Below, piece after piece: positions 25,106-32,036 of a DNA stretch of 42,718 nucleotides. The stretch lies in assembly GCA_017411805.1 (NCBI GenBank), contig JAFQPI010000057.1:1-42718 (forward strand), read 5' to 3'. The translations under genes and the position numbers were made by a program. The notes below the pieces were generated by a model. It was not told the origin of the DNA and did no database searches. It was given only the letters and a program-made list of their open reading frames with translations. Each line of letters starts with the position of its first letter. The first letter of the stretch is position 1. Source of the DNA: Clostridia bacterium. Lineage in GTDB: Bacteria; Bacillota; Clostridia; Oscillospirales; CAG-272.

Positions 25106-25203
25106 TAAGGATTCTCCGTTTTGCCTTTTCTGTATTTTATCAACCCGATTATCGCCGAAGAGAGCACCGCACTTTCGTAAATGACGCCGCCTATCGATAG
25201 GAC
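25105..25203 (-). other. Out-of-frame C-terminal tail of YgjV-family gene
   Basis: After the TAG at 25191, a reading frame shifted by one base continues the protein: VLSIGGVIYESAVLSSAII, then GLIKYRKGKTENP and a TAA at 25105-25107. This is the expected last membrane span and basic tail of the family, and its stop overlaps the next start as TAATG. It supports a single-base frameshift near 25200. Confidence 0.7.
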
Positions 25204-25631
25204 AAGGCGTTATAGACGAGACAGAGCGGGGCTTTTATGAGCATGACCTTGCGCGTATTCTGCGGCTCTGTCAGCGAAAGTCCGACTGCTGTGGCGTAGA
25301 GACCGAACATAAGGATGATGGTGTACCATGATTCCCAGGTCAGAATGCCGATGAAGGTGATCATCGCAATATAGAATATCGGCTCGAAAAGACTTTTGCT
25401 GCCTCGCTTTGCGCGGAAATAATAGAGAATATTGCTGACTGCCGCCAAGAGATTCAGCGGAGCAGCATCGAATGCGCCGATCAGCATATAATGCGCCGCG
25501 AAGAGAAACGCCACCGTGATCTGGCAGGCGAGGATCTTCTTCGGCGTTTTCATCTGAAATGAAACAAATCCGAGGATCACGGCGACGATGCCGAGGAATT
25601 GACCTATATAATAAAGAATGTTGTCAAGCAT
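25191..25631 (-). CDS. YgjV-family membrane protein, apparently frameshifted
   Basis: The reading frame gives 146 residues with four hydrophobic segments (near 8-25, 33-50, 58-73, 86-120), matching the YgjV-type inner-membrane family (LGIVAVILGFVSFQMKTPKKIL, then AAVSNILYYFRAKRG). It ends early at LVYNALSYR, one span short; the missing tail is present in the next frame (25105-25203). The break is at TTGTCCTATCGATAG, where CTATCGATAG is a 10-bp palindrome. It may be a true mutation, a sequencing error or rare programmed shifting. Function of the family is unknown. RBS AAAGGCGG. Confidence 0.75.
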   Translation of the reverse strand: MLDNILYYIGQFLGIVAVILGFVSFQMKTPKKILACQITVAFLFAAHYMLIGAFDAAPLNLLAAVSNILYYFRAKRGSKSLFEPIFYIAMITFIGILTWESWYTIILMFGLYATAVGLSLTEPQNTRKVMLIKAPLCLVYNALSYR

Positions 25632-25657
25632 TACGAGTACCGCCTTTCATTGGTTAA

Positions 25658-25686
25658 ATTATAGCATAAAAGACGGCGGAAGTCAA
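25658..25686 (-). promoter_or_regulatory. Promoter of the YgjV-HEAT operon
   Basis: -35 TTGACT (25681-25686), 17-bp spacer ending TGC, -10 TATAAT (25658-25663), minus strand. Confidence 0.75.
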
Positions 25687-25687
25687 G

Positions 25688-25722
25688 AAAATGCAAAATG
25701 CAGAATGCAAAATGCAAAATGA
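25688..25722 (+). repeat. 7-bp tandem repeat, five copies
   Basis: Units AAAATGC, AAAATGC, AGAATGC, AAAATGC and AAAATGA follow without gaps. The array sits between two divergent promoters and directly abuts the -35 of the GH20 promoter, so a change in copy number would shift upstream DNA. Confidence 0.8.
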
Positions 25723-25724
25723 AC

Positions 25725-25753
25725 TTGAAAAAACATTATAATTATGATATAAT
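25725..25753 (+). promoter_or_regulatory. Promoter of the GH20-like gene
   Basis: -35 TTGAAA (25725-25730), 17-bp spacer ending TGA, -10 TATAAT (25748-25753). Confidence 0.75.
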
Positions 25754-25786
25754 GGTCTCAACAAAATACTCCAATGGAGGGACAAA

Positions 25787-27400
25787 ATGAAAAAGTTCAA
25801 TTACGAAACGCTCGGCGTAATGCTGGATATGTCCAGAAACGCGGTTATGAGCGTAGAGGCACTCAAGAAATATTTCGGCTATCTTAAGAAGATGGGCTAC
25901 AACTGCGTTATGCTATACACCGAGGATACCTATGAGGTAGACGGCGAGCCCTATCTCGGCTATATGCGCGGAAGATACTCAAAGGAAGAGCTCATCGAGC
26001 TTGACGAATACGCATCGGGTATGGGTATCGAGATCATCCCCTGCATCCAGACCCTCGCGCATCTTCAGGGCTTCGTTCCGTGGAAGAAGGTTCCGATCGA
26101 TAATGAGGACGCAATGCTCGTTGATGATCCCCGTACATATGAGTTCATCGAGAACGCGATCAAAGCCTGCCGCGAATGCTTCAAGAGCAGCCGTCTCCAT
26201 ATCGGTATGGACGAGGCTTGGACTCTCGGACGCGGAAAATTCATGGATCTGCACGGATACGAGCATCCCACCTCGATCATCAAGCGTCACCTCGCTCGAG
26301 TTTGCGAGATCGTCCGCAAGTACGATTTCGAGCCTATGATGTGGTCGGATATGTTCTTCCGCAGCATCGACCCGAACAATTCCTATTTCCAGCCCCGCCG
26401 CGAGATGCCGCGTGAGGTCATCGAGGCTGTTCCCGAGGACGTTATCCCCGTTTACTGGGATTACTACCGCGACAACGAGGCGGCTTACGACGGAATGCTC
26501 TATAACCACGAGCAGCTTTCGAAGAAGACCTGGTTTGCGGGCGGTGCCTGGACCTGGAGAGGCTTCCTCCCGATGAACGCATTTTCGATCCTTGCTATGC
26601 GCTACGCTCTCGACGCTTGCCGCAAGCATAAGGTAAAGAATATCTTCGTAACTATGTGGGGCGACGACGGTCACGAGTGCTCGCGATACGCGATCCTTCC
26701 CGCTCTCCATAACATCGCGCAGTACCTCAAGGGTAACGACGATGAGGAAAAGATCCGCGCGGGCTTCCGCCGCATCTTCGGCGCGGAGTACGACGCATTT
26801 ATGTCGCTCGATAAGCTCAACGAGATCGTCAAGAAGGCGAACAGAAACGATGCAACCGCAAAGCTCGTTCTCTTCAACGACTATTTCAACGGCTTCAACG
26901 ATATCCGTCTCCTCCCGAATCAGCGCGAGTATATCGAGTCGGTTGCCGAGGAATGGCACGGCTACGCTAAGAAGTACCGCCGATGGGCATACCTCTTTGA
27001 CAGCGCGGCAAAGCTTGCTGACGCACTTGCAGTCAAGTACGATCTCGGTATCCGCACCCGTCAGGCTTATCTTGCAGGTGACAAGGATGCCCTCCGCAAG
27101 CTTGCAAAGAAGGATTACGTTGAGGTATACAAGCTGATCGAGAAGTTTGCTCTCGCGTTTGAGAAGCAGTGGAATATCGAGAACAAGCCCACGGGCTTTG
27201 ACGTTCAGGATATCCGTCTCGGCGGTCTGCTCCGCAGGACAGATTCCTGCCGTCGCCGTCTGCTCGACTACACGAGCGGTAAGATCGACGAGATCCCCGA
27301 GCTCGCATTCGAGCTTCTCGAGGGTACCGTCCCGAACGGATCGAATAACTGCTACGGCAAGATGTGCACGCCGAACAGACTTACGCATAAGATTCTTTAA
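25787..27400 (+). CDS. GH20-like beta-N-acetylhexosaminidase, cytoplasmic
   Basis: A 537-residue TIM-barrel glycosidase. The GH20 signature is HIGMDEAW, with Asp142-Glu143 as the expected substrate-assisting Asp and acid Glu. PYLGYMRGRYSKEELIELDEYA, quoted here in part as GYMRGRYSKEEL, and QTLAHLQGF also match the family's early barrel strands. There is no signal peptide, so it acts on sugars already imported. The C-terminal ~190 residues are helical and not part of the usual barrel. RBS GGAGGGAC precedes the ATG. It is a single-gene unit with a strong promoter and terminator. It would remove terminal N-acetylglucosamine or a similar sugar. Confidence 0.75.
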   Translation: MKKFNYETLGVMLDMSRNAVMSVEALKKYFGYLKKMGYNCVMLYTEDTYEVDGEPYLGYMRGRYSKEELIELDEYASGMGIEIIPCIQTLAHLQGFVPWKKVPIDNEDAMLVDDPRTYEFIENAIKACRECFKSSRLHIGMDEAWTLGRGKFMDLHGYEHPTSIIKRHLARVCEIVRKYDFEPMMWSDMFFRSIDPNNSYFQPRREMPREVIEAVPEDVIPVYWDYYRDNEAAYDGMLYNHEQLSKKTWFAGGAWTWRGFLPMNAFSILAMRYALDACRKHKVKNIFVTMWGDDGHECSRYAILPALHNIAQYLKGNDDEEKIRAGFRRIFGAEYDAFMSLDKLNEIVKKANRNDATAKLVLFNDYFNGFNDIRLLPNQREYIESVAEEWHGYAKKYRRWAYLFDSAAKLADALAVKYDLGIRTRQAYLAGDKDALRKLAKKDYVEVYKLIEKFALAFEKQWNIENKPTGFDVQDIRLGGLLRRTDSCRRRLLDYTSGKIDEIPELAFELLEGTVPNGSNNCYGKMCTPNRLTHKIL

Positions 27401-27408
27401 TACTAAAA

Positions 27409-27444
27409 TAATCCCCCGACCTCTGATTGAGATCGGGGGATTAG
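27409..27444 (+). terminator. Terminator-like hairpin after GH20 gene
   Basis: TAATCCCCCGA (27409-27419) pairs with TCGGGGGATTA (27433-27443) with a short inner stem. The T-run is weak (GTTCAG). Confidence 0.65.
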
Positions 27445-27529
27445 TTCAGATTACTGACAAACCACTCTTCTAAAAAACGATATGTCAAAGTGCACAAAAA
27501 ACAGTCAAATAGCTGTGTTCGCACTTGCA

Positions 27530-27625
27530 AAGCGGGGTGCAGGGGCGAAGCCCCTGCAAGAAAAAACGTTGTCATTCTGAGGCGGCGTCCGCAGACCGCC
27601 ATGCCGCCGAAGAATCTCGTGCCGC
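27530..27625 (+). repeat. Dispersed repeat, copy A
   Basis: It holds GCAGGGGC-GAA-GCCCCTGC hairpin (27539-27557), then AAGAAAAAACGTTGTCATTCTGAG and CGAAGAATCTCGTG, written here as fragments. It aligns with the reverse complement of 27830-27950. TCATTCTGAG...GAATCTC is a widespread bacterial dispersed-repeat motif. Confidence 0.6.
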
Positions 27626-27733
27626 GCCCATTTACAAGCGCGGCGCGGAACCGGTACGAAGCGATTTGATGTGAATAATCGGATAATTATAGTCAAACGC
27701 GGTTGTATGCACTTTCAAAAGGCAAAATAATAC

Positions 27734-27771
27734 AAAATCACTGTGTAATTTTGATACTACACAGTGATTTT
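27734..27771. terminator. AT-rich hairpin between repeat copies
   Basis: AAAATCACTGTGT (27734-27746) pairs perfectly with ACACAGTGATTTT (27759-27771). It lies in the centre between the two inverted repeats and could be a terminator or part of the same element. Confidence 0.5.
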
Positions 27772-27829
27772 CCATATTCATATACATTTAGTTGGGGCGA
27801 TGCTGTGCAGACCACTTCGCCAGCACCGC

Positions 27830-27950
27830 GACGCCCGAGGAACAACTCGGTCGTCACGAGATCCTTCGGGCGCGGGGGCGGACTGCGGTCGCGCCCTCAG
27901 GATGACATCGTCTTTCTTGAAGGGGGCTGCGCCCCCTTAACCCCTGCTTA
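27830..27950 (-). repeat. Dispersed repeat, copy B (inverted)
   Basis: It holds CGAGATCCTTCGGG, CTCAGGATGACAT, and an AAGGGGGC-TGC-GCCCCCTT hairpin (27920-27938). It is an imperfect reverse complement of copy A. The intergenic 27401-27976 has no gene. Confidence 0.6.
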
Positions 27951-27976
27951 CGAGTACTAACATATCAATTTGTCTT

Positions 27977-28354
27977 TTAGATGTTGAATACCGTCTTTTC
28001 AAGAATTATTACGCCCTCGGGATGCAGACCTTTTCCGAGTTCGTGCGTATGCATTTCTTTAATTGTCCACCCATCCTCGAGATATTTGTTTATCTTATTT
28101 GCACTTTCCTGATAACAGAACTGGAAATACAGAACTTTTTGTTTTTTAACAGTTTTTTTTAAACCCAACAGCTCGTCAACGGTTGTTTCAAAATAAGATG
28201 CTATTGCGGGAAGCAATGTAATATCGGGACAAGATGAGGCATTTTCCCAACGGCTGATAGCTTGCGGAGAAACTCCGAAAATTTCGGCAGCCTGCTCCTG
28301 TGTTAACTGCTTGTCCTTGCGTAAAGCTTTGAATATTTCCGAAAATGTAGCCAT
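27977..28354 (-). CDS. XRE-family regulator with small C-terminal domain
   Basis: A 125-residue protein. Residues about 8-62 are a Cro/CI-type helix-turn-helix (LRKDKQLTQEQAAEIFGVS, then PQAISRWENASSCPD), the DNA-binding part. The C-terminal half (residues about 72-125; KVLYFQFCYQESANKIN, then GVIILEKTVF) resembles small DUF4177-like beta domains. It is likely a local repressor; its target is unknown. RBS GGAGGA precedes the ATG at 28354. It sits beside the repeat pair and downstream of the divergent membrane-protein operon. Confidence 0.75.
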   Translation of the reverse strand: MATFSEIFKALRKDKQLTQEQAAEIFGVSPQAISRWENASSCPDITLLPAIASYFETTVDELLGLKKTVKKQKVLYFQFCYQESANKINKYLEDGWTIKEMHTHELGKGLHPEGVIILEKTVFNI

Positions 28355-28382
28355 AATATTCCTCCGTGTTTTATTTGAGTAT

Positions 28383-28411
28383 ATTATATCATTTTTCTTT
28401 GTTAATTTGAA
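28383..28411 (-). promoter_or_regulatory. Promoter of XRE regulator
   Basis: -35 TTCAAA (28406-28411), 17-bp spacer ending TGA, -10 TATAAT (28383-28388), minus strand. Confidence 0.55.
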
Positions 28412-28457
28412 ATCGGAAAATGAGATTTTGTGTCAAGTGTTGGTTGAATACGGGATA

Positions 28458-28946
28458 TTACTCAACAGCCAACCAAATATTAAAAACCGCAAGGGCGATC
28501 AAGCAGCAGATTATTAATATATCCTGAAGTGAGCTGTGTTTCCGACCGTTCCATTTGCTTTTGCTCCAAATAACGAAAGGATTTCCGTATTGTTCAAGGT
28601 TGTGGTAGATGCCCGCAAAGGTTTCTCCTACACATTGGATGATGCAGAAGATTGCGTATATGATAGCTATCGGTAGGTGCAAAACATCGCTCCAAGCGAG
28701 AGAAACAGAGAGAAGAGTATATCCCAAGCTTCCGAAAAGCAAGATTTGATTCATGTAATATGCAAAACCAAGTTCTTGCTTCAAATTGCGGTAAAGCCAG
28801 TAATTCAGAAAGCCTTTTGTGCTTTTCTTGATAAAGGTTTTGCTTTTTTTCTTATACCTCAAATACGAATGAACGCCGATTCTGAAAGAACCGTATAGGC
28901 ATACTCCAAAGAAAGAAAGGAGAATATTCAACCAGTAAAAGTCCAT
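28458..28946 (-). CDS. Small multi-span membrane protein
   Basis: A 162-residue protein with four likely spans (near 5-23, 66-83, 90-110, 140-160) and a basic segment between the first two (YKKKSKTFIKKSTKGF). No family is recognised. Its ATG overlaps the MBL stop as TGATG, so it is translationally coupled to the PhnP-like gene. It may be a transporter or anchor for that enzyme's pathway, but this is inferred from coupling alone. It is the last gene of the leftward three-gene operon. Confidence 0.6.
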   Translation of the reverse strand: MDFYWLNILLSFFGVCLYGSFRIGVHSYLRYKKKSKTFIKKSTKGFLNYWLYRNLKQELGFAYYMNQILLFGSLGYTLLSVSLAWSDVLHLPIAIIYAIFCIIQCVGETFAGIYHNLEQYGNPFVIWSKSKWNGRKHSSLQDILIICCLIALAVFNIWLAVE

Positions 28947-29791
28947 CAGATCTCAATCTCCATTCCATCGTACGCCACGATCATTCCGACCTCTGCGGCT
29001 TCTTCGGTGAGCTCGTCGTGGGTGCGGTCGACGAGGTGACCGATGTGGCTGAGGGCGAATTTGGTGTTATCATCGGCATTTCCGTTCGATCGGAGAAGAT
29101 CCGCCATTTCGATGCACCAATCGAGGTCCATATGCGACTGCGTGATCTGTGCGCCGCGGCGGAGTGTGCAATCCATTGAGACGAAATCGAAGATAATACC
29201 CGAATTCTTGATCCACTCTACGGTATCGGGAAGGAATTTGCCCGTGTCGTGCGCCCAGAGGATGCTTTTTCCCTCCGACTCGATTACGAAGATCATAGGA
29301 TCGGGCGCGCTTTTGTGAAGTGCGGGGAGGGGAGTTATAATATAATCGAGAATCTCGACGGGCTTGAAATACTCGATGGTATGTACCTCCGCGCGCGTCC
29401 ACGCCTCGGGATCGCGTTTCCCCGACGCGAAATCAGCCTTGTGCTTCTCAACAGTTGCGCGGACGGCTGCCCCCGCGCCCTCGCTGATATAGAAATTTAC
29501 GGGATCACCCATACCCTTTACGCGGCTGAAAAGATCGGTGGTGAAGAAGTGGTCGTGGTGGTTATGCGTGACGATGACGTGGCGCACCTTGGTCATATCG
29601 AGCCCCGCAAAGGCGCAATGATGGAAGGTGTCAACAGAGAGATCGATCGCGAGTCTGCCGTCAAGCAGAGCCATTGAGCGCGTTCTGATATCCTTGCCGC
29701 CGTTTTCTCTCGCGTGGCGGCATATGCGGCAGTTGCAGAAGACCTCGGGCAGTCCGTAGCCGCCGCCGGTTCCGTAATATTTAAGCTTCAT
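28946..29791 (-). CDS. PhnP-like MBL-fold hydrolase, second paralogue
   Basis: A 281-residue MBL-fold enzyme. Its Cys cluster is FCNCRICRHAR, and the metal motif is THNHHDHFF (HxHxDH). Further motifs are SILWAHDTGKF and SHIGHLVDR. It resembles the protein at 19078-19887 in the first ~90 residues (KLKYYGTGGGYGLPEVFCNC against KLKYLGTAAAEGFPALFCNC). PhnP opens cyclic phosphates, but no phn genes are present. It overlaps the TIM-barrel gene by 11 nt upstream and the membrane-protein gene by 1 nt downstream, so the three are coupled. RBS AAAAGG lies inside the TIM-barrel gene. Confidence 0.8.
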   Translation of the reverse strand: MKLKYYGTGGGYGLPEVFCNCRICRHARENGGKDIRTRSMALLDGRLAIDLSVDTFHHCAFAGLDMTKVRHVIVTHNHHDHFFTTDLFSRVKGMGDPVNFYISEGAGAAVRATVEKHKADFASGKRDPEAWTRAEVHTIEYFKPVEILDYIITPLPALHKSAPDPMIFVIESEGKSILWAHDTGKFLPDTVEWIKNSGIIFDFVSMDCTLRRGAQITQSHMDLDWCIEMADLLRSNGNADDNTKFALSHIGHLVDRTHDELTEEAAEVGMIVAYDGMEIEI

Positions 29792-31871
29792 TTTGATTTA
29801 CCTTTTCTTTGAAATATTCCGCCACATAGCGGCAGTTGAGGATCTTTTCGACGATCTGACCCCTTGAGAAATAATAGTGATTTGCCGCTTCGTATCCGAT
29901 CGCGGCATTTTTGTTCATCTGAGCGAGCATTATCCGAGCAGTATTTTCCTCGCTCTCCGCAAGGACGATGCAATCAGAATATCTTTTCTCGTCGCGTGCG
30001 CGGATAAAGCGGATCTGATCGAGCGAGGAACGGAATATGCAGTATGCCGCGCGAGCCATGACGGCAACTTCGCTGTCGTTATTTTTGTCGATCAGAGAGA
30101 GACCCTTTTCCCAACCCTCGCAGAGCTTGCGGAACTGGTCCTCAAAAATATCGACGGGATAGATCGATCGCCACGCCTTAAGGTCGTCGTAGGCAAAGCC
30201 CGTCATGGTTGCGGGGTATCCGCTCGGCTCGGGGAAGAGCAGGCTCGAGGGACCCGCGTTTTGCGGGCCTTTATAGAGCGTTTGAATATGGAACGGGAAT
30301 TCACGGAAAGCCTCCGAGAAGAGCTTTTCAGCTTCGTGAGCAGTGGAGATTTCGTCGGAATGCTCGTAAAAATACTTTGCCGCCGTTGCGACGTTGTTGC
30401 CGGGATAGCCTCCGAGCGTCCAGCTTAGCAGCAGATGCTCAACGCCCTCATCGCGGAGCGCGCGGATATGATCGTCTATCAGCGGAGAAACGGGGATCGC
30501 GGGGATCGTTGAAGCTTCCCAGGTGGTGCTGATCTGCACCTTCGCGCCGATTTCAAGACCGCATTCCTTTGCGATTGCCCATTCTCCGCGCGCTTTTTCA
30601 CCCGGACCCGGAATGCTTATTGAATAATCGAGTACGCGTCCGCATACGCCGCCTATCTCAAAGGGCACTTCGAGCTCGCTTTGAGATAGGAGGATAACGC
30701 TTTTGTCAAGGCGTCGGATTATTTCCTCACTGAAACCGCGCCAAGCCCAGCTCCAGGCGAAAATTTTGATCTCATTTGAGACTCGGTGTGCGCCCTCCGC
30801 GATCGTGTTTATGAGCTCGGAGATGACCTCGGGCGCGCTTCTCTCCGAGCATCTCGGGCAGGAACAGACGGTATTTCCGTCTCCCGAATGCGAATAGCAG
30901 TTGGTCAGGTTTTCCGAGCGCGTGATAGTGAAAAAGCCGCCGATCAGAGGAACCTCGCGGCAGATCTTTTCTATCGAATCGCGGATGTAGCCTCGGACAG
31001 CCTCGGTTGACGTGCAGAGAGATGCTCCGTCTCCTCTGACGTGACCGCAGAGGTCGGGATACTTTTCAAAGAAGGAGAGGGGCATATACCGAGGCTCATT
31101 GATGTAAAGATATAGCTTGATTCCGTAGCGATCGAGCCTTTCGGTCATCTCTTTCATACGCGCGAGGCGTTCCTTGTGACCTTCGGATATCGAGGGCTCA
31201 AAGGGGAATTCTACGAGACCCGAGAGCACGGCTTGCGTCCAGATGCCGTTTACGCCGAGATCGCGGTAAGCCTCGAGCTGTGAGGAGGGTAGATAGACCT
31301 CGCTCGGCAGGTCGAAGGCGTGCTGATAAAGGCCTGAAAAGGCGTAGATCATTCTTGTTTTGAAGACCTCTTTGCCATCGCGGTTGATTTTCGGAACGCT
31401 GTATTCAAATTCAAAAGGCTTCTTTCCCGAGACAGCCACACTCTGCATTATCGCCTTGATCTTCGCGGTCTGCGCACGTTCTTCGTCGGTCAGCTCTCGC
31501 CAATAGACGGGCTCGCATACAGGCTTTTCGCGGAGCTTTTCGGCAAGAAAATCCTCTTCCTTGAGGATCAAGGCAAGCTCACCCTCGGTCATTCCGAGAA
31601 GCTCGAGAAGCTGTGGGTAGGGGAGAATATGCCACATCCTGCGGATGATCGTAATATAACCGCGCTCGAGCCAGATATTGCCGGGCGCGTAATCGGGAAG
31701 CCCCATTTCATCTGCCGCGCGGATGACGTTTTCCTCGGTCGTGCCGAGGATCTTCGCGATCCTTGACATGGGAACGTATTCGTAAGCTCGGAAAATGAAA
31801 GCCTGATGCTTTGTCGGGAAATGCAGAAGGTCAAGCGCGCGCTGTCCCTCCTTAGGTAATGAAAAAATCAT
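29781..31871 (-). CDS. TIM-barrel glycosidase-like protein with N-terminal HTH-like segment
   Basis: A 696-residue protein without a signal peptide. The ATG at 31871 is preferred over earlier in-frame starts because GAGGTGG lies before it and the promoter ends just upstream. Residues about 30-60 (MSRIAKILGTTEENVIRAAD) look like a helix-turn-helix. The middle (residues about 180-480) reads as a (beta/alpha)8 barrel: LGVNGIWTQAVLSG, DRYGIKLYLYINEPRY, KIFAWSWAWRGF and LLLSWTLGGYPG. A CSCPRC motif sits in it, like those in DUF4838-type proteins. It is unassigned; a sugar-active role is inferred. It is the first gene of the operon with the MBL enzyme. Confidence 0.6.
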   Translation of the reverse strand: MIFSLPKEGQRALDLLHFPTKHQAFIFRAYEYVPMSRIAKILGTTEENVIRAADEMGLPDYAPGNIWLERGYITIIRRMWHILPYPQLLELLGMTEGELALILKEEDFLAEKLREKPVCEPVYWRELTDEERAQTAKIKAIMQSVAVSGKKPFEFEYSVPKINRDGKEVFKTRMIYAFSGLYQHAFDLPSEVYLPSSQLEAYRDLGVNGIWTQAVLSGLVEFPFEPSISEGHKERLARMKEMTERLDRYGIKLYLYINEPRYMPLSFFEKYPDLCGHVRGDGASLCTSTEAVRGYIRDSIEKICREVPLIGGFFTITRSENLTNCYSHSGDGNTVCSCPRCSERSAPEVISELINTIAEGAHRVSNEIKIFAWSWAWRGFSEEIIRRLDKSVILLSQSELEVPFEIGGVCGRVLDYSISIPGPGEKARGEWAIAKECGLEIGAKVQISTTWEASTIPAIPVSPLIDDHIRALRDEGVEHLLLSWTLGGYPGNNVATAAKYFYEHSDEISTAHEAEKLFSEAFREFPFHIQTLYKGPQNAGPSSLLFPEPSGYPATMTGFAYDDLKAWRSIYPVDIFEDQFRKLCEGWEKGLSLIDKNNDSEVAVMARAAYCIFRSSLDQIRFIRARDEKRYSDCIVLAESEENTARIMLAQMNKNAAIGYEAANHYYFSRGQIVEKILNCRYVAEYFKEKVNQNEA

Positions 31872-31905
31872 AGCCTTGCCACCTCGTGTTTTTCTGTTCG
31901 ATTTC

Positions 31906-31934
31906 ATTATAGCATAAAAGCCTATCCAAGTCAA
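31906..31934 (-). promoter_or_regulatory. Promoter of the TIM-barrel-MBL operon
   Basis: -35 TTGACT (31929-31934), 17-bp spacer ending TGC, -10 TATAAT (31906-31911), minus strand. Confidence 0.75.
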
Positions 31935-31978
31935 TCCCGATTTTTGCCTGTCGATCGGATGATTTTTTAGGAAACATA

Positions 31979-32007
31979 TTGCCAAGACGCGCGATTTTTG
32001 CTATAAT
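31979..32007 (+). promoter_or_regulatory. Promoter of the glycyl radical enzyme operon
   Basis: -35 TTGCCA (31979-31984), 17-bp spacer ending TGC, -10 TATAAT (32002-32007). Confidence 0.75.
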
Positions 32008-32036
32008 TAAGTAAAATAACGATTTGGAGGATCACC

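Noticed and set aside
23096-25631. A defence island around the DUF3800 gene
   Set aside because: Neighbours (SDR, HEAT-like, YgjV) show no known defence nuclease, ATPase or toxin-antitoxin pair.
25688-25722. Possible CRISPR-like array
   Set aside because: Units are 7 bp and directly adjacent, with no spacers; it is a simple tandem repeat.
25979-27388. 469-codon antisense frame in the GH20-like gene
   Set aside because: The sense strand has the HIGMDE motif, RBS and promoter; this frame has none of these.
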